Origin: Streptomyces lienomycini
Lineage (GTDB): Bacteria > Actinomycetota > Actinomycetes > Streptomycetales > Streptomycetaceae
Assembly: GCF_027947595.1 (NCBI RefSeq)
Contig: NZ_CP116257.1
Location: 806,001-870,000, forward strand
Direction of reading: 5' to 3'
Length of the DNA stretch: 64,000 nt
The translations under genes and the position numbers were made by a program. Shown here in pieces: positions 10,000-18,460 of this stretch. Each line of letters starts with the position of its first letter. The stretch's first letter is position 1. The notes under the pieces were generated by a model. That model ran no database searches. It was not told the origin of the DNA and saw nothing but the letters and a program-made list of their open reading frames with translations.

Positions 10000-10003
10000 A
10001 TGA
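9971..10003 (+). CDS. Candidate upstream ORF overlapping the bldM start
   Basis: GTG at 9971 follows TGGAGG (9959-9964) by six bases and encodes ten residues, VTRKSCGGRP. Its TGA stop overlaps the bldM ATG (ATGA). The bldM ribosome site lies inside this small ORF, so its translation could feed ribosomes into, or modulate, bldM translation. No peptide function is claimed. Confidence 0.4.
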   Translation: MTRKSCGGRP

Positions 10004-10611
10004 CTTCCGTCCTCGTCTGCGACGACTCCCCGCTTGCCCGAGAGGCGCTGCGCCGCGCGGTCGCGACCGTGCCCGGCGTCGAGCGCGTGACGACGGCCGC
10101 CAACGGCGAGGAAGTCCTCCGCCGCTGGGGTGCCGACCGCTCGGACCTGATTCTGATGGACGTGCGCATGCCCGGCCTGGGCGGCGTCGAGACCGTCCGG
10201 CGGCTGCTGTCCGCCGACCCCGGTGCGCGCATCATCATGCTCACCGTCGCCGAGGACCTGGACGGCGTGGCCCTCGCGGTCGCCGCCGGTGCCCGCGGCT
10301 ACCTGCACAAGGACGCCTCGCGCGCCGAACTGCGCGCCACCGTGACGCAGGCGCTCGCCGACCCGACCTGGCGGCTCGCCCCGCGCCGGCTGCGCTCGGC
10401 CGAGATGGGTGCCGCGCCCACGCTCACCGCGCGTGAGATCCAGGTCCTGGAAGGCATGAGCCACGGCCGCTCCAACGCGGAGATCGGCCGCGAGCTGTTC
10501 CTCTCCGAGGACACCGTCAAGACCCACGCCCGTCGGCTCTTCAAGAAGCTCGGCGCCTCGGACCGGGCGCACGCGGTGGCGCTCGGCTTCCGGTGGGGCC
10601 TGGTCCGCTAG
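10000..10611 (+). CDS. bldM: Response regulator BldM
   Basis: BldM is an orphan NarL/FixJ-type regulator needed for aerial growth and sporulation; it acts as a homodimer or as a heterodimer with WhiI. The 203-residue product has a receiver domain (CDDSP at 7-11, the phospho-acceptor-position Asp54 in LILMDVRMPG, HKDAS near residue 107), then a LuxR-type helix-turn-helix (TAREIQVLEGMSHGRSNAEI and LSEDTVKTHARRLFKKLG). Published work found Asp54 phosphorylation unnecessary. The start ATG 10000 has GGAGG six bases upstream. Divergent from wblD and followed by the ECF sigma gene, as in S. coelicolor. Confidence 0.95.
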   Translation: MTSVLVCDDSPLAREALRRAVATVPGVERVTTAANGEEVLRRWGADRSDLILMDVRMPGLGGVETVRRLLSADPGARIIMLTVAEDLDGVALAVAAGARGYLHKDASRAELRATVTQALADPTWRLAPRRLRSAEMGAAPTLTAREIQVLEGMSHGRSNAEIGRELFLSEDTVKTHARRLFKKLGASDRAHAVALGFRWGLVR

Positions 10612-10888
10612 GAGCACCCCGTGTGGAGGCCGAAGAGGCCCGTCGGGGACGCGAGGATCCCCGCTTACCGCGAGGTGAGCGGGGGTGACAAGGCGACCCG
10701 CCGGGTGCCCGCTGCTCGTTTCGCCGCGGATGACGCATCCTTGAGGTGTGGAGTTCCTCGGGGACGAGTCGGTCGAGCGGAAGGGGAGGGCGCAGGGGAT
10801 GAGTTCCGGCGCACCTGCTCATAACGCTTCGGTGCACAACAACGGGCACGGAGCCACGGATCGGACGGCCGCAAGGCACCATGGACCG

Positions 10889-11476
10889 ATGCGTGACGAC
10901 GAGGCGCCCCCGAACCAGGGGACGGTCGGTGGGCTCGTCCACCGCGCCGTCGACGGGGACGAGCAGGCCACGCACGACCTGCTCGCCCATGTCCACCCCC
11001 TGGCGCTGCGCTACTGCCGTACGCGCCTGTCCCGGCTGCCCGGCGACGCCCGGCACTTCGTCGAGGACCTCGCCCAGGAGGTCTGCGTCGCGGTGCTGCT
11101 CGCGCTGCCCCGCTACAAGGACACCGGACGCCCCTTCGAGGCGTTCGTCTTCGCCATCGCCGCCCACAAGGTCGCCGACCTGCAGCGCGCCGCGATGCGT
11201 CACCCCGGTTCCACGGTCGTCCCCTCCGACGAGATGCCCGAGCGGCCGGACGACTCGCTGGGCCCCGAGGAGCGGGCACTGCTCAACAGCGACGCCGCCT
11301 GGGCCAAGAAGCTGCTGGCCAACCTGCCAGAGAACCAGCGCGAGCTGCTCCTGCTGCGCATCGCGGTCGGGCTCACGGCCGAGGAGACCGGACAGATGTT
11401 GGGAATGTCACCGGGAGCCGTGCGGGTCGCCCAGCACCGGGCGCTCAGTCGGCTGCGGGCGCTGGCCGAGCAGTAG
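10889..11476 (+). CDS. shbA: ECF sigma factor, ShbA/SigD type
   Basis: An RNA polymerase sigma factor with region 2 ([37 protein letters not shown]) and region 4 ([34 protein letters not shown]). In Streptomyces the ortholog in this position (ShbA) drives the promoter of the principal sigma factor hrdB; M. tuberculosis sigD sits in the same gene order. The start is uncertain: ATG 10889 gives 195 residues and marks where GC-rich third positions begin, whereas ATG 10799 has a much better ribosome site (GGGGAGG) and would add 30 residues of poor codon bias. Either way the domains are intact. No linked anti-sigma gene is visible. Confidence 0.85.
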   Translation: MRDDEAPPNQGTVGGLVHRAVDGDEQATHDLLAHVHPLALRYCRTRLSRLPGDARHFVEDLAQEVCVAVLLALPRYKDTGRPFEAFVFAIAAHKVADLQRAAMRHPGSTVVPSDEMPERPDDSLGPEERALLNSDAAWAKKLLANLPENQRELLLLRIAVGLTAEETGQMLGMSPGAVRVAQHRALSRLRALAEQ

Positions 11477-11585
11477 TCCGGGCCCCGGCCCACCCGATGG
11501 CCCACCCCACGGCGCACCTCGTACGAACGCACGAAGGTCGCGCGCATCCTTGATCGTGGAATGAGCCACGTCCACTTCCCGTTAG

Positions 11586-13133
<1,548 letters not shown>

Positions 13134-13268
13134 GCACACGGGTAGAAACACAGGCAGCGGCCTCCCGAGGGCGGCTCCGGAGCATCCGGGGCCGCCCTCT
13201 GCGGTGCCCCGGCGTGCCCGTCGGGGATACTGGAAGGCGCTGCAACGCATCAGGGAAAGGCCACAGAC

Positions 13269-14393
13269 GTGACTGAGATCGAGATCGGGCGCGGCAAGCG
13301 CGGCCGCCGGGCGTACGCCTTCGACGACATCGCCGTCGTCCCCAGCCGCCGTACGCGGGACCCGAAGGAGGTCTCGATCGCCTGGCAGATCGACGCCTAC
13401 CGCTTCGAGCTGCCGTTCCTGGCCGCTCCCATGGACTCGGTCGTCTCCCCGGCCACCGCCATCCGCATCGGCGAGCTGGGCGGCCTCGGCGTCCTCAACC
13501 TGGAAGGGCTCTGGACCCGGCACGAGGACCCGCAGCCGCTGCTCGACGAGGTCGTCGGCCTCGACGCGGAGACCGCGACCCGCCGCCTCCAGGAGATCTA
13601 CGCGGCTCCCATCAAGGAGGAGCTGATCGGGCAGCGCATCAAGGAGGTGCGCGACTCGGGCGTGGTCACCGCCGCCGCGCTCTCCCCGCAGCGCACCGCC
13701 CAGTTCTCCAAGGCCGTCGTGGACGCGGGCGTCGACATCTTCGTCATCCGCGGCACCACCGTCTCCGCGGAGCACGTCTCCGGCTCGCACGAGCCGCTGA
13801 ACCTGAAGCAGTTCATCTACGAACTCGACGTCCCGGTGATCGTCGGCGGCTGCGCCACCTACACCGCCGCCCTGCACCTGATGCGCACCGGCGCCGCGGG
13901 CGTCCTCGTCGGCTTCGGCGGCGGCGCCGCCCACACCACACGCAACGTGCTGGGCATCCAGGTGCCCATGGCCACCGCGGTCGCCGACGTGGCCGCCGCC
14001 CGCCGGGACTACATGGACGAGTCCGGCGGCCGGTACGTCCACGTCATCGCCGACGGCGGCGTCGGCTGGTCCGGCGACCTGCCCAAGGCCATCGCCTGCG
14101 GCGCGGACTCCGTGATGATGGGCTCCCCGCTGGCCCGCGCGACCGACGCGCCGGGCAAGGGGCACCACTGGGGGATGGAGGCCGTCAACGAGGAGCTGCC
14201 GCGCGGCCAGAAGGTCGACCTCGGCACGGTCGGCACCATCGAGGAGGTCCTCACCGGCCCGTCCCGCACCCCGGACGGCTCGATGAACTTCTTCGGCGCC
14301 CTGCGCCGCGCCATGGCCACCACCGGCTACAGCGAGCTGAAGGAGTTCCAGCGCGTCGAGGTCACGGTCGCGGACTCGCAGCACCGGCGGTAG
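13269..14393 (+). CDS. guaB3: GuaB3-family IMP dehydrogenase-like protein
   Basis: 374 residues, a TIM barrel of the IMPDH/GMP-reductase superfamily without CBS domains. The substrate phosphate and nucleotide loops are recognisable (YVHVIADGGVGWSGDLPKAI; GADSVMMGSPLA). At the position of the catalytic loop it reads GFGGGAAHTTRN, so the Cys of GSICTTR is replaced by His222. Actinobacteria conserve this gene beside guaB; M. tuberculosis GuaB3 is reported not to replace GuaB2. The real reaction is unsettled. Starts at GTG 13269, 135 bp after guaB, and ends at a strong terminator. Confidence 0.93.
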   Translation: MTEIEIGRGKRGRRAYAFDDIAVVPSRRTRDPKEVSIAWQIDAYRFELPFLAAPMDSVVSPATAIRIGELGGLGVLNLEGLWTRHEDPQPLLDEVVGLDAETATRRLQEIYAAPIKEELIGQRIKEVRDSGVVTAAALSPQRTAQFSKAVVDAGVDIFVIRGTTVSAEHVSGSHEPLNLKQFIYELDVPVIVGGCATYTAALHLMRTGAAGVLVGFGGGAAHTTRNVLGIQVPMATAVADVAAARRDYMDESGGRYVHVIADGGVGWSGDLPKAIACGADSVMMGSPLARATDAPGKGHHWGMEAVNEELPRGQKVDLGTVGTIEEVLTGPSRTPDGSMNFFGALRRAMATTGYSELKEFQRVEVTVADSQHRR

Positions 14394-14408
14394 CCGCCAC
14401 GGCATGTG

Positions 14409-14443
14409 AAGGGGCCGGTCACCTGATGGGTGACCGGCCCCTT
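14409..14443 (+). terminator. Rho-independent terminator of guaB-guaB3
   Basis: Perfect 15-bp stem AAGGGGCCGGTCACC (14409-14423) / GGTGACCGGCCCCTT (14429-14443) with a five-base loop and a short T-run. It lies 16 bases after the guaB3 stop. Confidence 0.92.
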
Positions 14444-14683
14444 TCGCGTGCTCGGGGGCTCTTGAGGGGGCGCGTGACGCGGCGCGGGGGCGTGCGGTGG
14501 TGTTCGGGGCGAATACGCCGGGGAGGGCCGTGCCGGATCGGTAATGTCCCTGCTCGGCGACCCAGTTCTCTGGGGCGCCCCCTTCCAAGGAACCGTTCCG
14601 GACCCCGCTCCTCGGGGCCCGGCCCGAATTCCAGACGGACCGCCTCACCGGGATATGGGCGGCATCGTGGAAGGGGGCGCGCC

Positions 14684-14779
14684 ATGGGCCGTCACCGCAA
14701 GCCCACCCGCTGGGACCGGATCCGTCTGCGGACGGTGAAGTTCCGGAGGAGGTGCATCTTGTGGATTTACGGGAAGTGA
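14684..14779 (+). CDS. Candidate small basic protein, 31 residues
   Basis: ATG 14684 has GGAAGGGGG six bases upstream. The product is very basic (MGRHRKPTRWDRIRLRTVKF...) and third codon positions are GC-rich. No homologue is known to me. Alternatively this is untranslated leader of the mini-ORF at 14761, whose ribosome site lies inside it. Confidence 0.3.
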   Translation: MGRHRKPTRWDRIRLRTVKFRRRCILWIYGK

Positions 14780-14802
14780 GCGGCCGCCCCCATGTGAACT
14801 AG
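14761..14802 (+). CDS. Candidate mini-ORF with TTA codon
   Basis: A perfect ribosome site GGAGGAGG (14745-14752) stands eight bases before GTG 14761, which opens a 13-codon frame VDLREVSGRPHVN ending in TAG. The third codon is TTA, rare in Streptomyces and read by the bldA tRNA. The last codons and the following stem are partly duplicated at 14874-14912 (peptide end SGRPYEN), which suggests the segment is under selection as RNA or peptide. Confidence 0.35.
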   Translation: MDLREVSGRPHVN

Positions 14803-14912
14803 GGGCGGACACTCCGATCACTTCTCTGGAGCCTGCCTCAGTAACCGGCTGCGGTGGGCTCCACCCTTTGCGGATGGCGAGCGGCCGTCCCTACGAGAAC
14901 TAGGGGCGGACA
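14780..14912 (+). repeat. Direct repeat carrying a stem-loop
   Basis: Two copies 101 bp apart share AGCGGCCG[C/T]CCC and GAACTAGGGGCGGACAC. Each folds: CCGCCCC (14784-14790) with GGGGCGG (14802-14808), and CCGTCCCT (14885-14892) with AGGGGCGG (14902-14909, one G-U pair). Sequence after each copy is also related (GTAACCGGCTGC and GTTACCCGGCTGC). Function unknown; candidates are a small RNA, a mini-ORF/attenuator element or an old duplication. Confidence 0.6.
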
Positions 14913-15027
14913 CCCGTTACCCGGCTGCAGGCCCACTGCGGCGGGCACCATCCGCTCCCCACCGTACCGGCGCAGCCGCCCTCCCACCACCAACCCCGTG
15001 GCACGGTCACCCCCGTGCGCCCCCGTC

Positions 15028-16245
15028 TCACAACCGGTGCGCCGCCCCCGTGGGTGTGGCGCCCCGCGTGTCCAGGAGGAGCTGGGCCTTGACCGACAGG
15101 CCCTGGAGGTCGTACGTGCGGTGCTGCTGGAGCAGGATCGTGAGGTCGGCGTCGGCGGCGGCCTCGTAGAGGGAGTCGGCGCGGGGGACGGGGCGGTCGG
15201 CGACGTTCCAGGACGGGATGTGCGGGTCGTGGTAGCTCACGGCGGCGCCCATCGACATCAGGCGGGTCGCGATCTCCTCGGCCGGGGTGGCCTGCTGGTC
15301 GGCGAGGTCGGCCTTGTAGGTGACGCCGAGGAGGAGGATGCGGGCGCCGCGCGCGGACTTGCCGTGCTCGTTGAGGAGGGCGGCGGCGCGCTGGACGACG
15401 TAGCGGGGCATCTGGGCGTTGACCTGCTGGGCCAGCTCCACCATGCGCAGGCTGTGCGGGGCCCGGCCGGTCAGGTCCTGGGCGACGGAGTGGCCGCCGA
15501 CGCCGGGGCCGGGGCGGAAGGCTTGGAAGCCGAAGGGCTTGGTCTCCGCGCAGCGCAGGACGTCCCACAGGTCGACGCCGAGGTCGTCGCAGAGCACGGC
15601 CATCTCGTTGACCAGGGCGATGTTCACGTGCCGGAAGTTGGTCTCCAGGAGTTGCACCGTCTCCGCCTCCCGCGGGCCCCGCGCGCGGACCACCTTGTCG
15701 GTGAGGCGGCTGTAGAAGGCGGCGGCCGACTCGGTGCAGGCGGGGGTGAGGCCGCCGATGACCTTCGGGGTGGTGGCCGGGGTGAAGTCGCGGTTGCCGG
15801 GGTCGACGCGGCTGGGGGAGTAGGCGAGGTGGAAGTCGCGGCCGGCGCGCAGCCCGGAGCCCTGCTCCAGGAGCGGGCGCAGGAAGTCCTCCGTCGTGCC
15901 GGGCCGCACCGGCGACTCCAGGATGACGGTGGTGTGCGGGCGCATGTGGGCGGCGAGGGTGCGGGCCGCGGTCTCCACCTGGGTGAGGTCCAGGCCGCCG
16001 TCCGCGCCCGGCGGGGTGGGCGCGCAGATGACGGCGGTGCGGACCCGGCCCAGCTCGGCCGGTCCGGTCGGTCCGGCCGGGGTGCGGAAGCCCGTGGCGA
16101 GCATCCGGCGCACCTCGGCGGGCGTGAGCGGGTCGGCCTCGGGGCCGGTGCGGTAGCCGAGGGTGGGGATGCCGGCGGCGACGGCGGCCTGGGCCAGCGG
16201 CAGGCCGTACGGGCCGAGTCCGATGACGGCGAGATCTGCGGGCAT
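15028..16245 (-). CDS. UDP-sugar dehydrogenase homologue lacking active-site residues
   Basis: 405 residues from ATG 16245, with the fold order of the UDP-glucose/UDP-ManNAc dehydrogenase family (WecC-like): N-terminal Rossmann domain with GLGPYG at 9-14, central helix ETNFRHVNIALVNEMAVL, and C-terminal UDP-binding domain with GVTYKADLADQQATP. Active enzymes make a uronic acid by two NAD-dependent oxidations. Here the CPERV Glu is Ser145 (SPSRV), the catalytic Lys of ELCKLTEN is Gln198, and the catalytic Cys of GPGVGGHC is Ser253. It is therefore probably not a dehydrogenase, though still folded. Divergent from glpD. Alternatives: a sugar-nucleotide sensor or binding protein. Confidence 0.85.
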   Translation of the reverse strand: MPADLAVIGLGPYGLPLAQAAVAAGIPTLGYRTGPEADPLTPAEVRRMLATGFRTPAGPTGPAELGRVRTAVICAPTPPGADGGLDLTQVETAARTLAAHMRPHTTVILESPVRPGTTEDFLRPLLEQGSGLRAGRDFHLAYSPSRVDPGNRDFTPATTPKVIGGLTPACTESAAAFYSRLTDKVVRARGPREAETVQLLETNFRHVNIALVNEMAVLCDDLGVDLWDVLRCAETKPFGFQAFRPGPGVGGHSVAQDLTGRAPHSLRMVELAQQVNAQMPRYVVQRAAALLNEHGKSARGARILLLGVTYKADLADQQATPAEEIATRLMSMGAAVSYHDPHIPSWNVADRPVPRADSLYEAAADADLTILLQQHRTYDLQGLSVKAQLLLDTRGATPTGAAHRL

Positions 16246-16571
16246 GGCGTGGGCCGTCCTTCCCAGTAGCCGAAGCGGGACAGGTGCGCAAGCCCGGTGG
16301 ACAGGATGGGCGAGCACAACGTCAGACTAGGAGTAAATATGACCGATATGCGGGATTGATCCGCCGAGTTTCGGCGAGTGTCGACGGGCCGGTACGGGTC
16401 CGTCGGGAGGTTGTCCACAGGCTGGAGCCCGTCGCGCCACCGACTTGTCCACAGGTTGGGGCCTGCGGCTGCCGAAGTCGGGCAGGAAGGTCAGAATCTG
16501 GGCATGGTGGGTACCAGGAACCGGGCTCGCCCGACGGGTGCGGCCGATGCGACCGACAGCGGGAGGCAGCA
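16246..16571. other. Divergent promoter region, dehydrogenase homologue / glpD
   Basis: 326 bp containing both upstream regions. AT-rich around 16322-16350. A short repeated motif TTGTCCACAGG occurs twice (about 16409 and 16445), 36 bases apart. No clear gene; I cannot assign promoter elements confidently. Confidence 0.45.
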
Positions 16572-18278
16572 GTGAGGACAGCGACCCTTGGGCCGGAGCA
16601 GCGCGCCGAGTCGCTCGCCGCCATGGCCGAGCGCGAGCTCGACGTCCTGGTGGTGGGCGCGGGCGTGGTCGGTGCCGGCACCGCGCTCGACGCGGTGACG
16701 CGCGGCCTGTCCGTGGGCCTGGTCGAGGCCCGGGACTGGGCCTCGGGCACCTCCAGCAGGTCCAGCAAGCTGATCCACGGGGGCCTGCGCTATCTGGAGA
16801 TGCTCGACTTCGTCCTCGTGCGGGAGGCGCTGAAGGAGCGCGGGCTGCTCCTCGAACGGCTCGCGCCGCACCTGGTGAAGCCGGTGCCCTTCCTGTACCC
16901 GCTCCAGCACAAGGGCTGGGAGCGGCTGTACGCGGGCTCCGGCGTCGCGCTCTACGACGCCATGTCGATGGCCCGCGGCCACGGCCGGGGGCTGCCCCTG
17001 CACCGGCACCTGAGCCGCCGTCACGCCCTGCGCGTGGCACCCGCGCTGAAGAAGGACGCGCTGGTCGGGGCGTTGCAGTACTACGACGCCCAGATGGACG
17101 ACGCCCGCTTCGTGGCCACGCTGGTGCGCACCGCGGCGGCGTACGGCGCCAAGGTCGCCAACCGCGCCCGGGTCACCTCCTTCCTGCGCGAGGGCGAACG
17201 CGTGGTCGGCGCGCGGGTGCGGGACGTCGAGGCGGGCGGCGAGTACGAGGTCCGCGCCAAGCAGGTGGTGAACGCGACGGGGGTGTGGACCGACGACACC
17301 CAGGCGATGGTGGGCGAGCGCGGCCAGTTCCACGTGCGGGCCTCCAAGGGCATCCACCTGGTCGTGCCCAAGGACCGCATCCACTCCAGCACCGGTCTGA
17401 TCCTGCGCACCGAGAAGTCCGTGCTCTTCGTCATCCCCTGGGGCCGGCACTGGATCATCGGCACCACCGACACCGACTGGGACCTCGACAAGGCCCACCC
17501 GGCCGCCTCCAGCGCCGACATCGACTACCTGCTGGAACACGTCAACTCCGTGCTGTCGGTGCCCCTCACCCGCGACGACGTCGAGGGCGTGTACGCCGGA
17601 CTGCGCCCGCTGCTGGCCGGCGAGTCCGACGCCACCAGCAAGCTGTCGCGCGAGCACACCGTCGCCCACCCGGTGCCCGGCCTGGTCGTCGTGGCGGGCG
17701 GCAAGTACACGACGTACCGGGTGATGGCCAAGGACGCCGTGGACGAGGCGGTGCACGGGCTGGACCTGCGGGTCGCCGACTGCGTCACCGAGGAGACCCC
17801 GCTGCTCGGCGCCGAGGGCTACCAGGCGATGTGGAACGCGCGGGCCCGGATCGCCGCGCGCACCGGGCTGCACGTGGTGCGCGTGGAACATCTGCTGAAC
17901 CGTTACGGCGCGTTGGCGGAGGAACTGCTCGAACTCGTCGCCGCCGACCCCTCCCTGGGCGAGCCGCTCACCGGCGCCGACGACTACCTGCGCGCCGAGG
18001 TCGTCTACGCCGCCTCGCACGAGGGCGCGCGGCACCTGGACGACGTACTGACCCGGCGCACCCGCATCTCCATCGAGACCTTCGACCGGGGCACGCGCTG
18101 CGCCCGCGAGGCCGCCGAACTGATGGCGCCGGTGCTCGGCTGGGACAAGGGGCAGGTCGAACGGGAGGTCCAGCACTACGAGAAGCGGGTCGAGGCCGAA
18201 CGGGAGTCGCAGCGCCAGCCGGACGACCTGACGGCCGACGCGGCCCGGCTGGGAGCGCCGGACATCGCCGCACGGTAG
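16572..18278 (+). CDS. glpD: Aerobic glycerol-3-phosphate dehydrogenase
   Basis: FAD enzyme that oxidises sn-glycerol 3-phosphate to dihydroxyacetone phosphate and passes electrons to the quinone pool at the membrane face. 568 residues from GTG 16572, which has GGGAGG six bases upstream. The FAD motif is VVGAGVVGAG followed by GTSSRSSKLIHGGLRYLE, the GlpD signature; GIHLVVPKDRIH and the C-terminal helical domain follow. It stands apart from glycerol kinase and transporter genes, which usually form a separate operon in Streptomyces. Confidence 0.96.
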   Translation: MRTATLGPEQRAESLAAMAERELDVLVVGAGVVGAGTALDAVTRGLSVGLVEARDWASGTSSRSSKLIHGGLRYLEMLDFVLVREALKERGLLLERLAPHLVKPVPFLYPLQHKGWERLYAGSGVALYDAMSMARGHGRGLPLHRHLSRRHALRVAPALKKDALVGALQYYDAQMDDARFVATLVRTAAAYGAKVANRARVTSFLREGERVVGARVRDVEAGGEYEVRAKQVVNATGVWTDDTQAMVGERGQFHVRASKGIHLVVPKDRIHSSTGLILRTEKSVLFVIPWGRHWIIGTTDTDWDLDKAHPAASSADIDYLLEHVNSVLSVPLTRDDVEGVYAGLRPLLAGESDATSKLSREHTVAHPVPGLVVVAGGKYTTYRVMAKDAVDEAVHGLDLRVADCVTEETPLLGAEGYQAMWNARARIAARTGLHVVRVEHLLNRYGALAEELLELVAADPSLGEPLTGADDYLRAEVVYAASHEGARHLDDVLTRRTRISIETFDRGTRCAREAAELMAPVLGWDKGQVEREVQHYEKRVEAERESQRQPDDLTADAARLGAPDIAAR

Positions 18279-18460
18279 GGGCGCTCGGGGCGGGTGCGGC
18301 CGGTGGTGCGGCCGCTCCGGCCCCGCCCCGCGGCCCGTACCGCCGTCCGTCCCCGGTCCGTCCCCGAGCCCGGTGCGCCCCCGTGGCACCCTGGGCGTCG
18401 AGCACTTGTCGGGTGAGGGACAATGAAGGCTCTGTCAGGGCGGGTTGCATGAGGGGACGC

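Larger units (their letters stand above)
14444..15027. other. Gene-poor region with duplicated element
   Basis: About 580 bp between the guaB3 terminator and the end of the minus-strand dehydrogenase. A 117-codon plus-strand frame crosses it but overlaps the terminator and has no family. Within it lie two mini-ORF candidates (14684-14779, 14761-14802) and a duplicated hairpin (14780-14912), listed separately. From 14913 to 15027 I see nothing definite. Confidence 0.5.

Noticed and set aside
14426..14779. 117-codon plus-strand ORF
   Set aside because: Begins inside the guaB3 terminator; only the last 31 codons have a ribosome site and plausible codon use.
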